Positions 43,643 through 54,560 of a DNA stretch of 64,000 nucleotides are shown one piece after another. How positions within the stretch are numbered: position 1 is the first letter of the stretch; every line of letters starts with the position of its first letter. The stretch covers positions 2,351,164 to 2,415,163 of the forward strand of contig CAXIPT010000005.1 in NCBI GenBank assembly GCA_964030475.1, read 5' to 3'. Source of the stretch: Tethya wilhelma. Its lineage: Eukaryota; Porifera; Demospongiae; Tethyida; Tethyidae. The notes below the pieces were generated by a model. That model saw only the letters and a list, made by a program, of their open reading frames with translations, ran no database searches and was not told the DNA's origin. Both the position numbers and the translations under genes were made by a program.

Positions 43643-44411
43643 TACCGTATAGCGGAAAAAAATTTGGCGGGCACAAAATTTGGCGAATTGTTCTGAATGT
43701 CGAAAAAATAAAAATTTGGTGAATTCTTACTGACGTAATTAAAGATGTGATGTGTTAATTCCTGCACTGCTTGATCAAGCTCCACACCCAACAGTAAAGG
43801 TCTTCCTTGTGTTTTTAGTGGTAGCTTTTCAACTGTTGGTTGTTCAAGTTTCTCACCTCCTTTAGCGCCGGCGGCCACTGTGGCATCTTGCAGCTTTTTT
43901 AAATACTCTGTCTTAAACCTTCTGGCAGTCGATTCGTCATTCTTTGACCAAGCACAACAGAAAAATGTTTTCCAGCCTTCGTATTTCGATTTTCTGCAGC
44001 GTATCTCCCTATCTGTGCGCTCGCTGTTCAGCTAGCGCTGTGTAAGCGTTGTACTTTCCTCGAGGTGTCAGCTTGCTTGAAGAGCTATCTGAAGTATCCA
44101 GAACCTGCTTAACCTTCTCATCAGCTTTCTCGATCTCTCTCTTGGAAATAAAAGCGCTATTACAATCTTTCTCTTTCTTGGAGTACTTGTAAAGAGCCAT
44201 TTCTCACACATGTACAAGCCTGTCGAACAGCTGCTAGATCTGCATGCGCATATGCTAGGTGTAGATCACGTGCAACTAATAAACTTAATCGTGGACGCAT
44301 ATGCGCATAATTGTACAGAAATTATTTGGCGACTTTTAATTTGGCGAATTATTATATTACTCGCCAATTCACCAAATTAAATTCTTCGCCAAATTTTCCC
44401 GCCATACGGTA
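43643..44411. mobile_element. TACCGTA-family element carrying a transposase fragment
   Basis: Left end TACCGTATAGCGGAAAAAAA, right end TTTTCCCGCCATACGGTA. Unlike the 200-bp MITEs of the same terminus type, its ~770-bp interior contains coding-like sequence on the - strand (44200 down to 43680). It may link the small MITEs of this window to their autonomous parent. Confidence 0.65.
43680..44200 (-). pseudogene. N-terminal fragment of a pogo/Tigger-like transposase ORF
   Basis: Starts MALYKYSKKEKDCNSAF; then a helix-turn-helix-like block: LTPRGKYNAYTALAEQRA, after a small frameshift QIGRYAAENRNTKAGKHFS, after another frameshift ARRFKTEYLKKL, and finally GRPLLLGVELDQAVQELT. This order (basic helix, RA.IG.YA, HFS, GRPLLLG.ELD) is the N-terminal region of many cnidarian/sponge pogo-like transposase ORFs. 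Two frameshifts and loss of the catalytic part make it non-functional. Family assignment is from memory. Confidence 0.5.
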
Positions 44412-44610
44412 TATGTGATTGTGATCCTAGTCACACCTAGATTGTCCATGCAGACTACAGCAAAGTGGATATTGTTTTAATCCTCTCAGTGTGCTGACTG
44501 CATTAGTAAGGGCCACAGTCTTGTCCAACCCTCGTAGACTCTAATATGAAGGCATCTTTTGTGGCCTTCAAGTTTGTGGCCTTTTTTGGACTGACTAGAT
44601 ACATTCGCAT
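44412..44610. repeat. Satellite-unit fragment split by transposon insertions
   Basis: Continues the 375-bp unit interrupted at about 42505: GATTGTGATCCTAGTCACAC, GATTGTCCATGCAGACTAC, AATCCTCTCAGTGTGCTGA. The two elements at 42554-43591 and 43643-44411 lie within the break. Confidence 0.6.
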
Positions 44611-44617
44611 ATATATT

Positions 44618-45382
44618 TAAGCCTCGGTGCGTGCGAAGCACGTGCAGAGGATTAGGGTAGTCGTTTTGTGTGTGTGTGTGTGTGTGTGTCTGTCTGTCTG
44701 TCTGTTACTAGATTATCTGAAGAATGGCAGGTCTATGGTCCAAACAGAAGGTACTTGCGCTCATGAATCGAAATTATCTAGAAATTTGTTGTGTAGAATC
44801 TTGCAAAACGCTGTAGTTTCTGAGATTTGAGGCTTTTGTGCTTCTCTGAGCGCTTAGCTTCGAAACCGCACCCATTGATCCCGCCCTGTATAGTGTGCGT
44901 TATCTAGAAACAGTAGAGCTTGAATCATGGACTCCTAGAAGGACTTGAGTTTGGCTGGCTTAGCTGCCATGGACATGTAAGCAACTCATTGATTGCAAAT
45001 TGAATATAGTGAGGTAATTAATACTTTGTATAGAGTATCCATCATAGTAAGTTAGTTCAGTGTGTGTTTTGTACCAAATTATGCCTGTCAGTTAGCTACA
45101 GTTGAGCATTCAATTTTGCAAGTACTACAAGCATCAAAAGTATAATCAATGAATTTCTAAACAGAGGTTTAAATATTATAACTAGGCTAACCACAGCTTA
45201 GAAGGAAGGATCTGGTGCCCAGACTAGCTTACTGTACATCCTCAGTGCAGTAGGCAAGAATTTGCTAGCCCGGACTGAGACCTCTTAGTGGACCGTACTG
45301 GTCATAGGTCATGCATACATGTTTAGTTGCATGTGCATGCTAGTTGAGTGCGCCGAGGCTTATGCACCTTGGTGCTTTCATA
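44618..45382. repeat. AGCCTCGG-family repeat with TG microsatellite
   Basis: AAGCCTCGGTGCGTGCG at the left, GCGCCGAGGCTTATGCACC at 45350-45368. Contains a (TG)n(TCTG)n run near 44668-44705, which the 38025 copy lacks. Non-coding. Confidence 0.6.
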
Positions 45383-45455
45383 TGTTTGTTAGTGATTGAT
45401 TTGCAAAAAAATTTAGCACGATTGTAATCAGCATAAAACAAGCATTGTCATAATA

Positions 45456-45659
45456 TACCGTTAAGTGGGAAATTTTTCATGTTCAAAATTTTGTATAAAG
45501 ATCCCCAGAAAAAAGTTTCAATGTTTTGTACACGCCACGCGTGCTCGTATTGCACATAATGCTGAAGTTAAATTTTCGCAGTTTTAATTTTTGTATATTC
45601 GAACGGCATACAAAAAATACTAAAATTCATACCATACAAATATTTCCCACTCTATGGTA
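45456..45659. mobile_element. MITE of the TACCGTA family
   Basis: Left TACCGTTAAGTGGGAAATTT, right AAATATTTCCCACTCTATGGTA; the interior is ATTTTCGTATA-type blocks. Non-coding. Confidence 0.6.
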
Positions 45660-45976
45660 TAGATTGTCATGTTTTAATTAAAACCTTAGATATAGAGCTG
45701 TTTTGATTTAGAGCACTTACTAAATTGAAATCTACAGTGAGTATTGTCATGATTGTGCTGGTACTCTAAACAAGTATATTATCTTTGCTGTGAAAGTAGA
45801 TGGAATAATAATATTATTCCTAGTCCTTAACAGTGTTGTGTGTGTGGAGCAGTATGTATATCAGCATCCATGCTAGTGATGGCACCAAAAGTTAAGCACC
45901 TTGGGTGCCTTCATTAAAAAAGTGGAGATGCTTATGGATGCATGATGATTGTCCGTAGAGATTTGTTAGAAAGTTA

Positions 45977-46184
45977 TACCGTATACCGCTTAATTTTCGA
46001 GGTTACTTAATTTTCGCGGATTGCGCTATTGCAGATTTTCGTTGAATAAGTTTCGTGGATTGATATCATTCGTGTGCGCACGCATATGAGCACGCAATTT
46101 TTCGTTGAACAATTTTCGCGGATAACGTTTGATCCGCGAAAACCGCGAAAGTTAAGTACCACAAAAATTAAGCGGTATACGGTA
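45977..46184. mobile_element. Young MITE with perfect 21-bp terminal inverted repeats
   Basis: The first 20 nt TACCGTATACCGCTTAATTT and the final 20 nt AAATTAAGCGGTATACGGTA are exact reverse complements, with the 21st position also pairing. TA at both outer edges suits a TA target duplication. About 210 bp, 220 bp upstream of reductase exon 15. The lack of divergence suggests a recent insertion. Confidence 0.75.
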
Positions 46185-46352
46185 GACTGAGGGCTCCCTA
46201 TAATCGAATGGATTAAATGACTGCACTATACGTTGGTATATTATATTTTCTATGTGTTATATTTTGTAGCATTAATCTTAGCCTCACTGTTTACCAGGCC
46301 TTCCCTGCTATGCTTATTTTTAAGCAATAGGAAGCATGTATGAGGCTATTAG

Positions 46353-46502
<150 letters not shown>

Positions 46503-46639
46503 TAATTGCAAATAATTATTGATAAATTAAGAATATTTTACTAGCAGAAAAACATGGAGATACAAAATATTAAATTGTTGCCATTGCAGCACATGTACAC
46601 TATTCTGATAAGCTAGTATGACATACTATAGTGATCATT

Positions 46640-47866
46640 CAAGCAGTGCGGTTGAGGTATTCATGTACATTGGTTCCGCACCAGTGCTAGAATCAACTTA
46701 TACATTGGAATCTTGGGCCTGTAGATCTGTGTGTAGAAAGACATAACGTTGCACTGTTATCATCAGTTCTCTATATTAACATTCATAGGCTTGTACCGTA
46801 TGGTATAATAGTGGGGAAATTTGGGAAATTTGTCTCCAAGCTCAATTTTAAAAAGTGAAAAAATGTGCTCCAGCTCCAAAGAACGAATTATGCTTGCTTT
46901 CAGACTGGAGAGGTCGGACAGTATATAGCCCTTTAGTGACAAAGCTTTGTTTGTACATGTTTCTGCTCGTGAGGTGGTATAGGTCATCACAACTTGCCAA
47001 TTAAATTCCTTACCAAATTTACCCACTATACAGTGTCTCTATGAGGACATTTTTAAAGGGAGGCAAATTCGCAGATTGCATAGATTTTGGGACTTTCCTC
47101 TTAGCTAAAGCCTCAAAATTTATAGCATCAAGTGGTAACAATATTAGTGAAATGTATATCCATTAAGTATTCTTGCAAAATTTGTTTCTGTAAAAGAAGA
47201 ATATTCCTATTATATATACCTGTCACGTGTTGTTCTGCCTTGGGTTTAGCCATTGTTCTCGATAAAGAAACTGATTCAATGAATCCTCTCAGAGTCTCCG
47301 CTTTAGGTAGCTCGTGGTCTGGTACTGGTGGCAGTTTTCTCCTGATGTGTGATTGTTTCATATCTTTCATGCACATGCAATAAGCTCGTGGTTGAAATTG
47401 TATGGTTTGCTCTAATGCTGAGATGTATCATAACTTTTTATTGATGGTATCTCTGGGCCAGGCAGATATTAGCTCATTCACTTTCTGCTCTGTATCTTTT
47501 TTTCCTGTTTCTGATGCTGCATCCTTCAATTTCCCAATCTGAGCAGCAAATGTCTCAAACTGCTGTTTAGTCTCTTGAAGAACATGCTCAAATTTTGTGC
47601 CTTCAACAAAAGTGACTTTGATTTCTTCAGCATATGTCATGACTTCCTTCGCTAGATCATTTCTTCCAATGTCCTTGAGAATAGTAGCCAACTCTTCCAG
47701 CTTTGTGTATTTGCCTTGCTTCTTTAGTTCTAATAACACATCGAATGTGCTCTGTTCTTTGGATCTCAGTCTCACTGGTAAATCAAAGATGCTCACAAGG
47801 GCATTGCTCTGGTGTTCAGAAAGTTTTTCCGATAGCCTAAACAAGAACATTTTTCTTTGTAATTAG
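46640..47866 (-). pseudogene. DED adaptor array, unit A (damaged)
   Basis: Exon 1 (about 47865-47128) has the death effector domain: FLFRLSEKLSEHQSNALVSI ... STFDVLLELKKQGKYTKLEE ... GRNDLAKEV, then a linker helix. Three lesions are seen: one base missing in the A-run after the ancestral ATG (so the frame restarts at MFLFRL, 47850), an in-frame TGA at 47428-47430 (after NKKL, where the intact unit has a Lys codon), and TAA for CAA in the last exon (about 46700). Beyond the TGA the same frame continues through RRKLPPVPDHELP to the HVTG donor. The last exon still reads AEPMYMNTS. If expressed, the product would be a 140-aa DED-plus-helix protein. Confidence 0.7.
46793..47034. mobile_element. 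MITE in the last intron of unit A
   Basis: TACCGTATGGTATAATAG left, ACCCACTATACAGT right (diverged). Lies between the tail exon (47128) and the last exon (about 46740) of unit A. Confidence 0.5.
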
Positions 47867-48776
47867 CCATGCCCCTCTTTATTAGTGTTAATTGTTGTTT
47901 CTATAGACTATGCCAGAGTGGTGAAGATTATAGTACGTGTATTTCTTTATATACCGACATCTATTAGGTTTCCCATAGATTAAAGTTTTTATCCCTGGGA
48001 CAAACCCTAAATTACAATTCATAGGCACTCAAGCTGAGCTTCGTGCTTGTTGTGCAAAATTATTCGAATTCATTGGCGATTCATTGATTTTTAATTGTGT
48101 TAGTAAATAACCACATGTAATTGAGACGTCATGATAAGCCCACAAACAATTGATTTAAATGTATACGTATGATGTCATGTAAAATGCCACACACAACTTA
48201 CAATAATGATATCCATGATCCTTCTAGACTATCCCCTTAACTATGCAAGATAAACAATAAAATTATGATGGAATTATTTAATAGATTTAGTTATTGTGTA
48301 ACAATGCTGTTGCCTAATTTTGATTTTACATGTTCCTATAGGTTGTTACTGAACAAATGAGTCACTTCATCATGACCTGTTGACACATAGTAAAATAGCG
48401 TGTGTATATTATACTTGAACTTTAAGGCACACAATTAATTCCAATTACACAATGAAACCACAAAACGATCATTTAAATTGAAATTAACTGCATACAAGTT
48501 TGCGTGGACTATATTATATATGGTAGTTGCATGTGCATTGGACACAAGGCTCCTGGAACTTGAATACATTTGCATCTTGATATATATATCAAGCTGCTTT
48601 TCCTTCACTTTAACTTATCAGCTTTCGATTATTTTATTTGGACAGGTGAATGAACTGTGACATTTGGAATAATTACATTCCAATAATGTACACGAATATT
48701 GATTTTCGGGCCACAAAATCAACTTAAAATCACTTCCATCACAGAGTGCCTTTAAAGTATACCAATTTCTTTGAAT

Positions 48777-48810
<34 letters not shown>

Positions 48811-49560
48811 TGTGTGAGTGTGTGTGTGTGTGTGTGTGTGGAAGAATAGGAATCAAAAAATAAACAAAATAATAATTACTTGAGTTTGTGAGAAGTCAAG
48901 TGTTTCTCTTGCCTAGCTCCTACTGCATTGTAAACTGCAGGAACCCCACACATGATTTTTTACGGTCTTCACTGTTACAGAAATGTGCTTCAATATACTT
49001 GGCAGTTTTAATTATATTCTTCTTATTGTTGTTAGAAAAATTCTTGCTATTTTGTCTTCTTTTTGTCAATGAGTGCTGACTTCATTTAATATAAAATTTG
49101 GTATGCTTTAACTAAACTATTGAATTCACGGATGCATGTGCCATAAAAAATTATCATGGATAATAGCATAATTGTGTTCATTTATATAAGCATTGTTTGC
49201 ATGATATCAAAATTAATTTTATTTGCCCTGGCCTATAGAAATACATAAAAAAAAGTGGTAATTGTTTTTGTCCTAAAACAGACCAAAACAAATTACAACT
49301 ATACCGAAAGATGATTATTGTGTGTATTAATTGGATAATATGGGAATTAGTTACATGACCTTGTAATGACTATCATATAGACTCCAGTGGTTTGACACAA
49401 AAAGAGACAAATTTTTAATAACAAAGTTTAACGCGAATATGTGTAAATAATTTATAACATTAAAGATCACTTATTATAGACAAAAGACACAAAAGTACAT
49501 AACTATAATATTATCTTAAAGTTCATGCAATCTGTTTTTACTGCATATATATGTGCTTGC
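47867..49560. other. Upstream flank of unit A and duplicated spacer
   Basis: Proximal part: - strand TATATAAAG (47946-47954) and TCCCTGGGA (47992-48000); then a stretch with GACGTCAT (about 48127) that recurs before units B and D. Distal part (48360-49500) repeats at 51090-51560, 52130-52640 and 58900-59460, showing that the spacer was duplicated with the genes. (TG)n microsatellite at 48780-48840. No other gene seen. Confidence 0.6.
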
Positions 49561-49567
49561 GTGTGGT

Positions 49568-50578
49568 TCATTCCATACTTTCATTAGTCATGGGTATAGT
49601 ATTCATGTACAGTGGTTCACCAGTGGTAGAATCTGCTCTCATATTGGAATAAGTATGCTCTGAATTCTCTGTGTGCAGAAAGCATCATACATGTTATTTT
49701 AATGGTATATGTCCAATTGACAGACCAATATTATAACTAAATATACTCTCCAGGTATAAATGATTATAATATTAGTACCTGGTGCATGTTGTTTTGTCTT
49801 TGGCTTTATTATTGTTCTTGATATAGGAGTTGATTTAATAGACATCCCCGGAGTCTCTGCTATACTGGTAGCTGTGATTTTGGTAGTTCGGGGCCTGGCA
49901 CTGGTGGTAGGTCTCTCCTGATAGGTATAAGTGGAAAAGTTTTGGAACTAGTTAATAGCTGTTTCTTTGATCCTGCTGAGAATGACTGAGGTATTAACGT
50001 CTTGAATGTAGAGATCCTGAACTCGCGCAATTAGTACGGGCTCGAAAAACTGGTCGATTTGGACCTTTATCACTTAAACATCTGGGACGAAGCTCAAATG
50101 CCAAGTAACATAGCTTCTTATCGATTATGTCACTGGGACAAACAGATATTAGTTCATCCACTTTCTGTTCTGTACGTTTTTTTCCTAATTCAGATGCTGC
50201 ATCCTTTAATCTCCCAATCTGAGCCGTGAGTGTCTCAAATTGCTGTCTAGTCTCTTGAAGAACATGCTCAAATTTTGTGTCTTTATCAAGTGTGAGTTCC
50301 ATTTCTTTGGCAAACTCCCTTTGCTAGATCATTTCTTCCAATGTCCTTGAGAATTGTAGCCAACTCCTCCAGCTTTGTGTATTTGCCTTGTAAGCTTCTT
50401 TAGTTCTAATAACACATCAAAGCTGCTTTGGTCTTTGGATCTCAGCCTCGTTGGTAAATCAAAGATGCTCACGCTCACAAGTGCATTACTCTGATGTTCA
50501 GAAAGTTTTTCTGATAACCTAAAAAGGAACGTTTTTTGTTCATAACTAGCCATGGCTCTCTTTTGTAGCGTTATTTCT
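49568..50578 (-). pseudogene. DED adaptor array, unit B (frameshifted)
   Basis: Starts MASYEQKTFLFRLSEKLSEH (ATG about 50554). The DED is broken by a 4-nt insertion (GCTTAC for GC in LKKQGKY, about 50390) and by a deletion after NDLAK (about 50315). The linker LQETRQQFETLTAQIGRLKD follows in another frame. The tail RRDLPPVPGPELP (about 49890) runs into TAG. The last exon 49568-49668 is intact: HTYSNM, then EPLYMNT, ending SME-stop. The order of parts is the same as unit F. Confidence 0.7.
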
Positions 50579-51779
50579 AGTGTTTTGCCAGAGTTACTGT
50601 AGCTGCCAGAGTGGTGAATACCACAGTGCATTTGTTTCTTTATATATTGTATATCCATTGGTTTCCCATAGATAAAGCTTTATCCCTGGGAAAGGCCCTA
50701 AATTAATATTCATAGGTACTTCAGCTGTCAGTGAGTGAGTATCTTGCTTGATGTGCAAGATTAATTCTAATTCATTGTGTTACTGAAATTCATTGATTAT
50801 TAATTGTTTTGGTAAATAACCATATGTAATTAAGACGTCATACATGAATTTCCCCACAAGCAATGATTGATTTAAATGCATGATGTCATGTTAAGGTCAC
50901 ACACACTGACTTACAATGTGAATCCCTACTAAAGATTATTGTCCAAACTATGCTACATAGACAGTATGTATTTTAAAAGATTGTATAACAATGCTTTGCT
51001 ATAGGGTTGAGTGTTTTTAAATGTTATGTGTTCCATAGCATAAAATTTTCCAATTAATAATAAAAGCTTGTTAGAAACCAAATTAGTCACTTCACATAGA
51101 ACATGACTTGCTGATATGTCTAGAATAATGTGTATATTAGGCACTCTCTCACAGATTGGCTAAAGCGGAAATTATATTACAGTGTACAAACAGATCTCAA
51201 GTATACACTATATACAAAATTAATTTGCCTGGACTATGCAGTTTCGGGCACAAGCTCCTGGAACTTTGAATGTGTTTGCTTCTTATTTGAGCTATATCGA
51301 GCTTTTTTTTTTGTCTCCCTTTCACTTTAACTTGTGGGTTTTTGAGTATTTCATTCAGACATGTGGACATTGACAGTGAACCAATTCAGGAGGCAACATC
51401 TGATTATTGTGGCTTAATTGCTAATATAATTATTATGTTCTTTATACTCTTCATTAGATATCAAAATTAATAATTCTAATTATTGTTCATTGGAAATACG
51501 TTGTATAAATGTAATGGTAACTGTTTAAGTCTAAAAATAGACCAAAACAGATTACAATGACAATTATATAAAGTACATGTACATCGAAACATAATTTTTG
51601 AGTGTGTTAATTATATCCATGGAAAATTGGGGGATCACCTTGTATAGTGGTCGACTGTCAGTGTATTGATGCAAAAACAAGAAGTTTTAATGTCTTGAAT
51701 ACATGCAAATAATTTATTAACATTAATTTATAGTATTTTTATATTTAGCTTAAAGACACAAACAATTTGTACTACGTAA
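50579..51779. other. Upstream flank of unit B and duplicated spacer
   Basis: TCCCTGGGA (50683-50691, read on + as part of TATCCCTGGGAAAG), a TATA-like run near 50637-50645, and AGACGTCAT near 50830. From about 51090 the spacer copy already described begins. No gene seen. Confidence 0.55.
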
Positions 51780-52110
51780 GTTCAATCTGTTCTATATGTG
51801 CTTGTGTGCATGTGCTATAGTTGTTCATTCCATACTTTGGATGGTTGAGTGTCTAATGTTTATGTACGTTAGTTCGGCAGTGGTAGAATCAGCTTGCATA
51901 TCTCTTAGGTTGGAAAAAAATAGGCTCTGGATCTGTGCATATAGAGAAGACATGATCTAGTTTGTTGATATTATTGTAGTTGATTCATTGACACTCATTT
52001 AATTATTCAATGCTTGCTCTCTGTGTATATGCTTAGAAATTACCTGTTTCATGTTGCTTTGCCCTTGGGTTAGCCATTGTTTAACTTATTGATAAAGGAA
52101 CTGATTTGAT
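51780..52110 (-). pseudogene. DED adaptor array, unit C (tail relic only)
   Basis: Only the last exon and a scrap of the tail exon survive. Last exon (about 51850-51945): PEPIFF, a frameshift, then ADSTTAELTYINI and SME-stop. Tail scrap at 52045-52110. The DED exon is missing. Confidence 0.55.
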
Positions 52111-53118
52111 ATAATTATTATTCCCTCATTCCTGGAACTCAAATATGTTTGCTTCTTGAGCTATCAAGCTTTTATTTTTTTTTTTTGCCTTGATCTCCTT
52201 TGCTTTAACTTGTTGGTTTTAAGTGTGACATGTGGACATTGTTAATAAACTGCAACGTTTGGAATTGTGCAAAATAATTGAATTCCAATGACACATAATC
52301 AGTTTTGAATATTGATTTTTGGGCCACGAAATCAAACTAAAAATCATTTCCATGATAGTGCCTTAAAGATATACCAATTGATTGCTTTATTGTCTTGATG
52401 GGTAACGTGTGTGGAGGAATAGGCATCAAAGTATGAAGTTTAACATATAATAATTATAATCACTTGAGTTTGTGAATGTCAAGTGTTTCTCTTATCTGGC
52501 TTCCTACTGCATTGCAACCCTTTTCACAACTACTTTTTCATGGTCTCATTTTACCCTGTTGAGTATATGTTATGGTGCAATACTAAACAGTTTTAATTCT
52601 TTTCTTGTTGGAAAATTCTTGCTATATTGTCTGCCGATTTAGTGCTGATTCCATTTACTGTTAAGATTGGTAAGCTTCTATCAAACCAATACATGGAGGC
52701 GCCATCTTGGTTATCACCACCCCTGTCATGCATTAGATTCATTGAAAACTTGCTTATACTACCGAAACAGTGTGCTCAAGAAGAGTGTAGTGTTATTACA
52801 CACTAAATTTACCTAGTATAAGTCTAAGTCAGCTATCTCTTGTCAAGTGGAAACATTCAGTCGATTTTTAATAATGCACACAAGTAAAAAAATGGTGGGA
52901 TCAGCAGGAGTGACCTCGAAGCTTAGTGCTCTGAGAGACAGACACTAACAGACAAAATGACTACCATAACCCTTGGTGTGCATGTGTGTGCCAAGGGTTA
53001 ATCAAGATCCTGCATTTGTCCCATACCTTGCAACCACAACAACCATCGGTGAATGCAAGTAGACTTAAACAACCTTCTTATCTATACATAATTATACTAG
53101 CAAATGCCTACGACATTT
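52111..53118. other. Duplicated spacer, unit C side
   Basis: 52130-52640 is a copy of the inter-unit spacer (TTGGGCCACGAAATCAAACT, ACTTGAGTTTGTGAATGTCA). A reverse AGCCTCGG-family fragment lies at 52860-53000. No gene seen. Confidence 0.5.
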
Positions 53119-53812
53119 GGGGGCGAGCGTGAGCGCCTAAATAATGTGTTGCACATGTAATAGTACGTATTGTGTCCGCAATAATGAATCAAATGTGAGG
53201 TTCATGGTGATGACATCATGTTTGTAAACTTGCATGTGTGGATGTGATAACATTGAGAGAATGAGTGAATATTGTTCAGAGTTGATTTAGTTTTGGACAG
53301 TTCAAATGCTGCTGCAAGTCTATATAGATGCTGTGTAGTTAGCTGGTGAGATCACATGGCAGAAAAAAGAGCAGTAGACATGTTCAACCAAGCAAAGAGA
53401 AAGAAGATAGAGAAGAAGAATATCTCTAAATTATCATAGTATTGTTGCATGAGTCAGTAAAAGTAGCCAGAGACTGAATCTACCTACCGAGCTCGTCTAT
53501 GGTTCTTGCTGTCACCTCACTTGTCTTTGCTCTGGTGTCTCATTGTCTCAGCTCCCTCTGCTTTCTTTGTCAGTGTTTGTCTAGCGCTTAGCTACTTGGC
53601 AATTGGCTAGCTAGCTGGCCACGTGTAAGTACTTGAATTGTTTGAAATTACTTGTTGATGTCATTACAAATTCGAAAAATTCAAACAGGAAATGCTATTT
53701 ACGGAATGGTGCGTACAGACATCACACACAGATCACACAACCGGAAGTGCACAGACTCGAATGTCATGTAACGTATATGTGGGGCTCGCTCACGCTTGCC
53801 ACAATAATGTAA
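53119..53812. mobile_element. GGGGCGAGC-ended non-autonomous element, second copy
   Basis: Left GGGGGCGAGCGTGAGCGCC; right GGGGCTCGCTCACGCTTGCC, inverted, same outer sequence and TATGT-GGGGCTCGC junction as at 43570. 694 bp; internal sequence not alignable by eye to the 1.04-kb member except near the ends. No transposase. Confidence 0.6.
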
Positions 53813-54560
53813 TTATATGTCTTTACTGTTTACTGTAAACAGCATTCAGGTCTTATTGCTGTTTACTGTAAACAACATTCAGGTCCAGTCACAAGAAAAA
53901 TTCAGTTTCAAAGTCATGAAATTTTTAGTTTGAATATTATGAAGATGTGTGTCATGGGGTAAAGGTAGTCAGTATGAATGTCTATACTTCTATCGGAAAC
54001 TCCAGAGCAGTTTGTCACAGTTATAGTCATAAAAATCGGGATATAGAGAATATGCAGTATAGAGTAGTCAAGATTGTCAACAAAATCAGCATGCACTTTT
54101 GACATTTGAACTAGCCTATACCTGTTTAAATTTAAGAAACATATACAACAGCCATGCAATGAATTGTCTGGCCATGCATGGCTAATTGGACACAACCACT
54201 GCAGCGGATCTCAGTACTCACTGAGAATAGCAGCACCACAAAATTAATGGTACAAGCATTACACTATCCCGAAATGTAACTTTATAAGAAGCTGACACTT
54301 GTAACACTCTATGGCTTAGCACTATTCCTACATGCACTATTAATTCTGCTATATCACTATATCCTGTGGTAACATGTACTAGATTTGGAAAGAAGACTAA
54401 CCAAATTAGAAGAAAAATCTATTACATAATACATTTACAACATAATATTGTATTATATCTCACTAACACATTGAGTGGTCTAATGTGGTCAAGTTTGATT
54501 CTATAGAGTCCAATCCACAGGCAATGATTTAAACTTCTAAGACAAAAAAGTTAGATGATA
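53813..54560. other. Short tandem duplication and 3' flank of the membrane gene
   Basis: TGCTGTTTACTGTAAACA followed by GCATTCAGG is repeated twice at 53836-53885; the TGTTTACTGTAAACA core is itself a palindrome. The rest is the 3' UTR side of the (-) gene at 54561. Confidence 0.55.

Noticed and set aside
47428..47430. TGA in unit A read as selenocysteine or programmed readthrough
   Set aside because: Sibling unit has Lys here, no Cys/Sec context, and other lesions exist in the same unit; simple nonsense is more likely.
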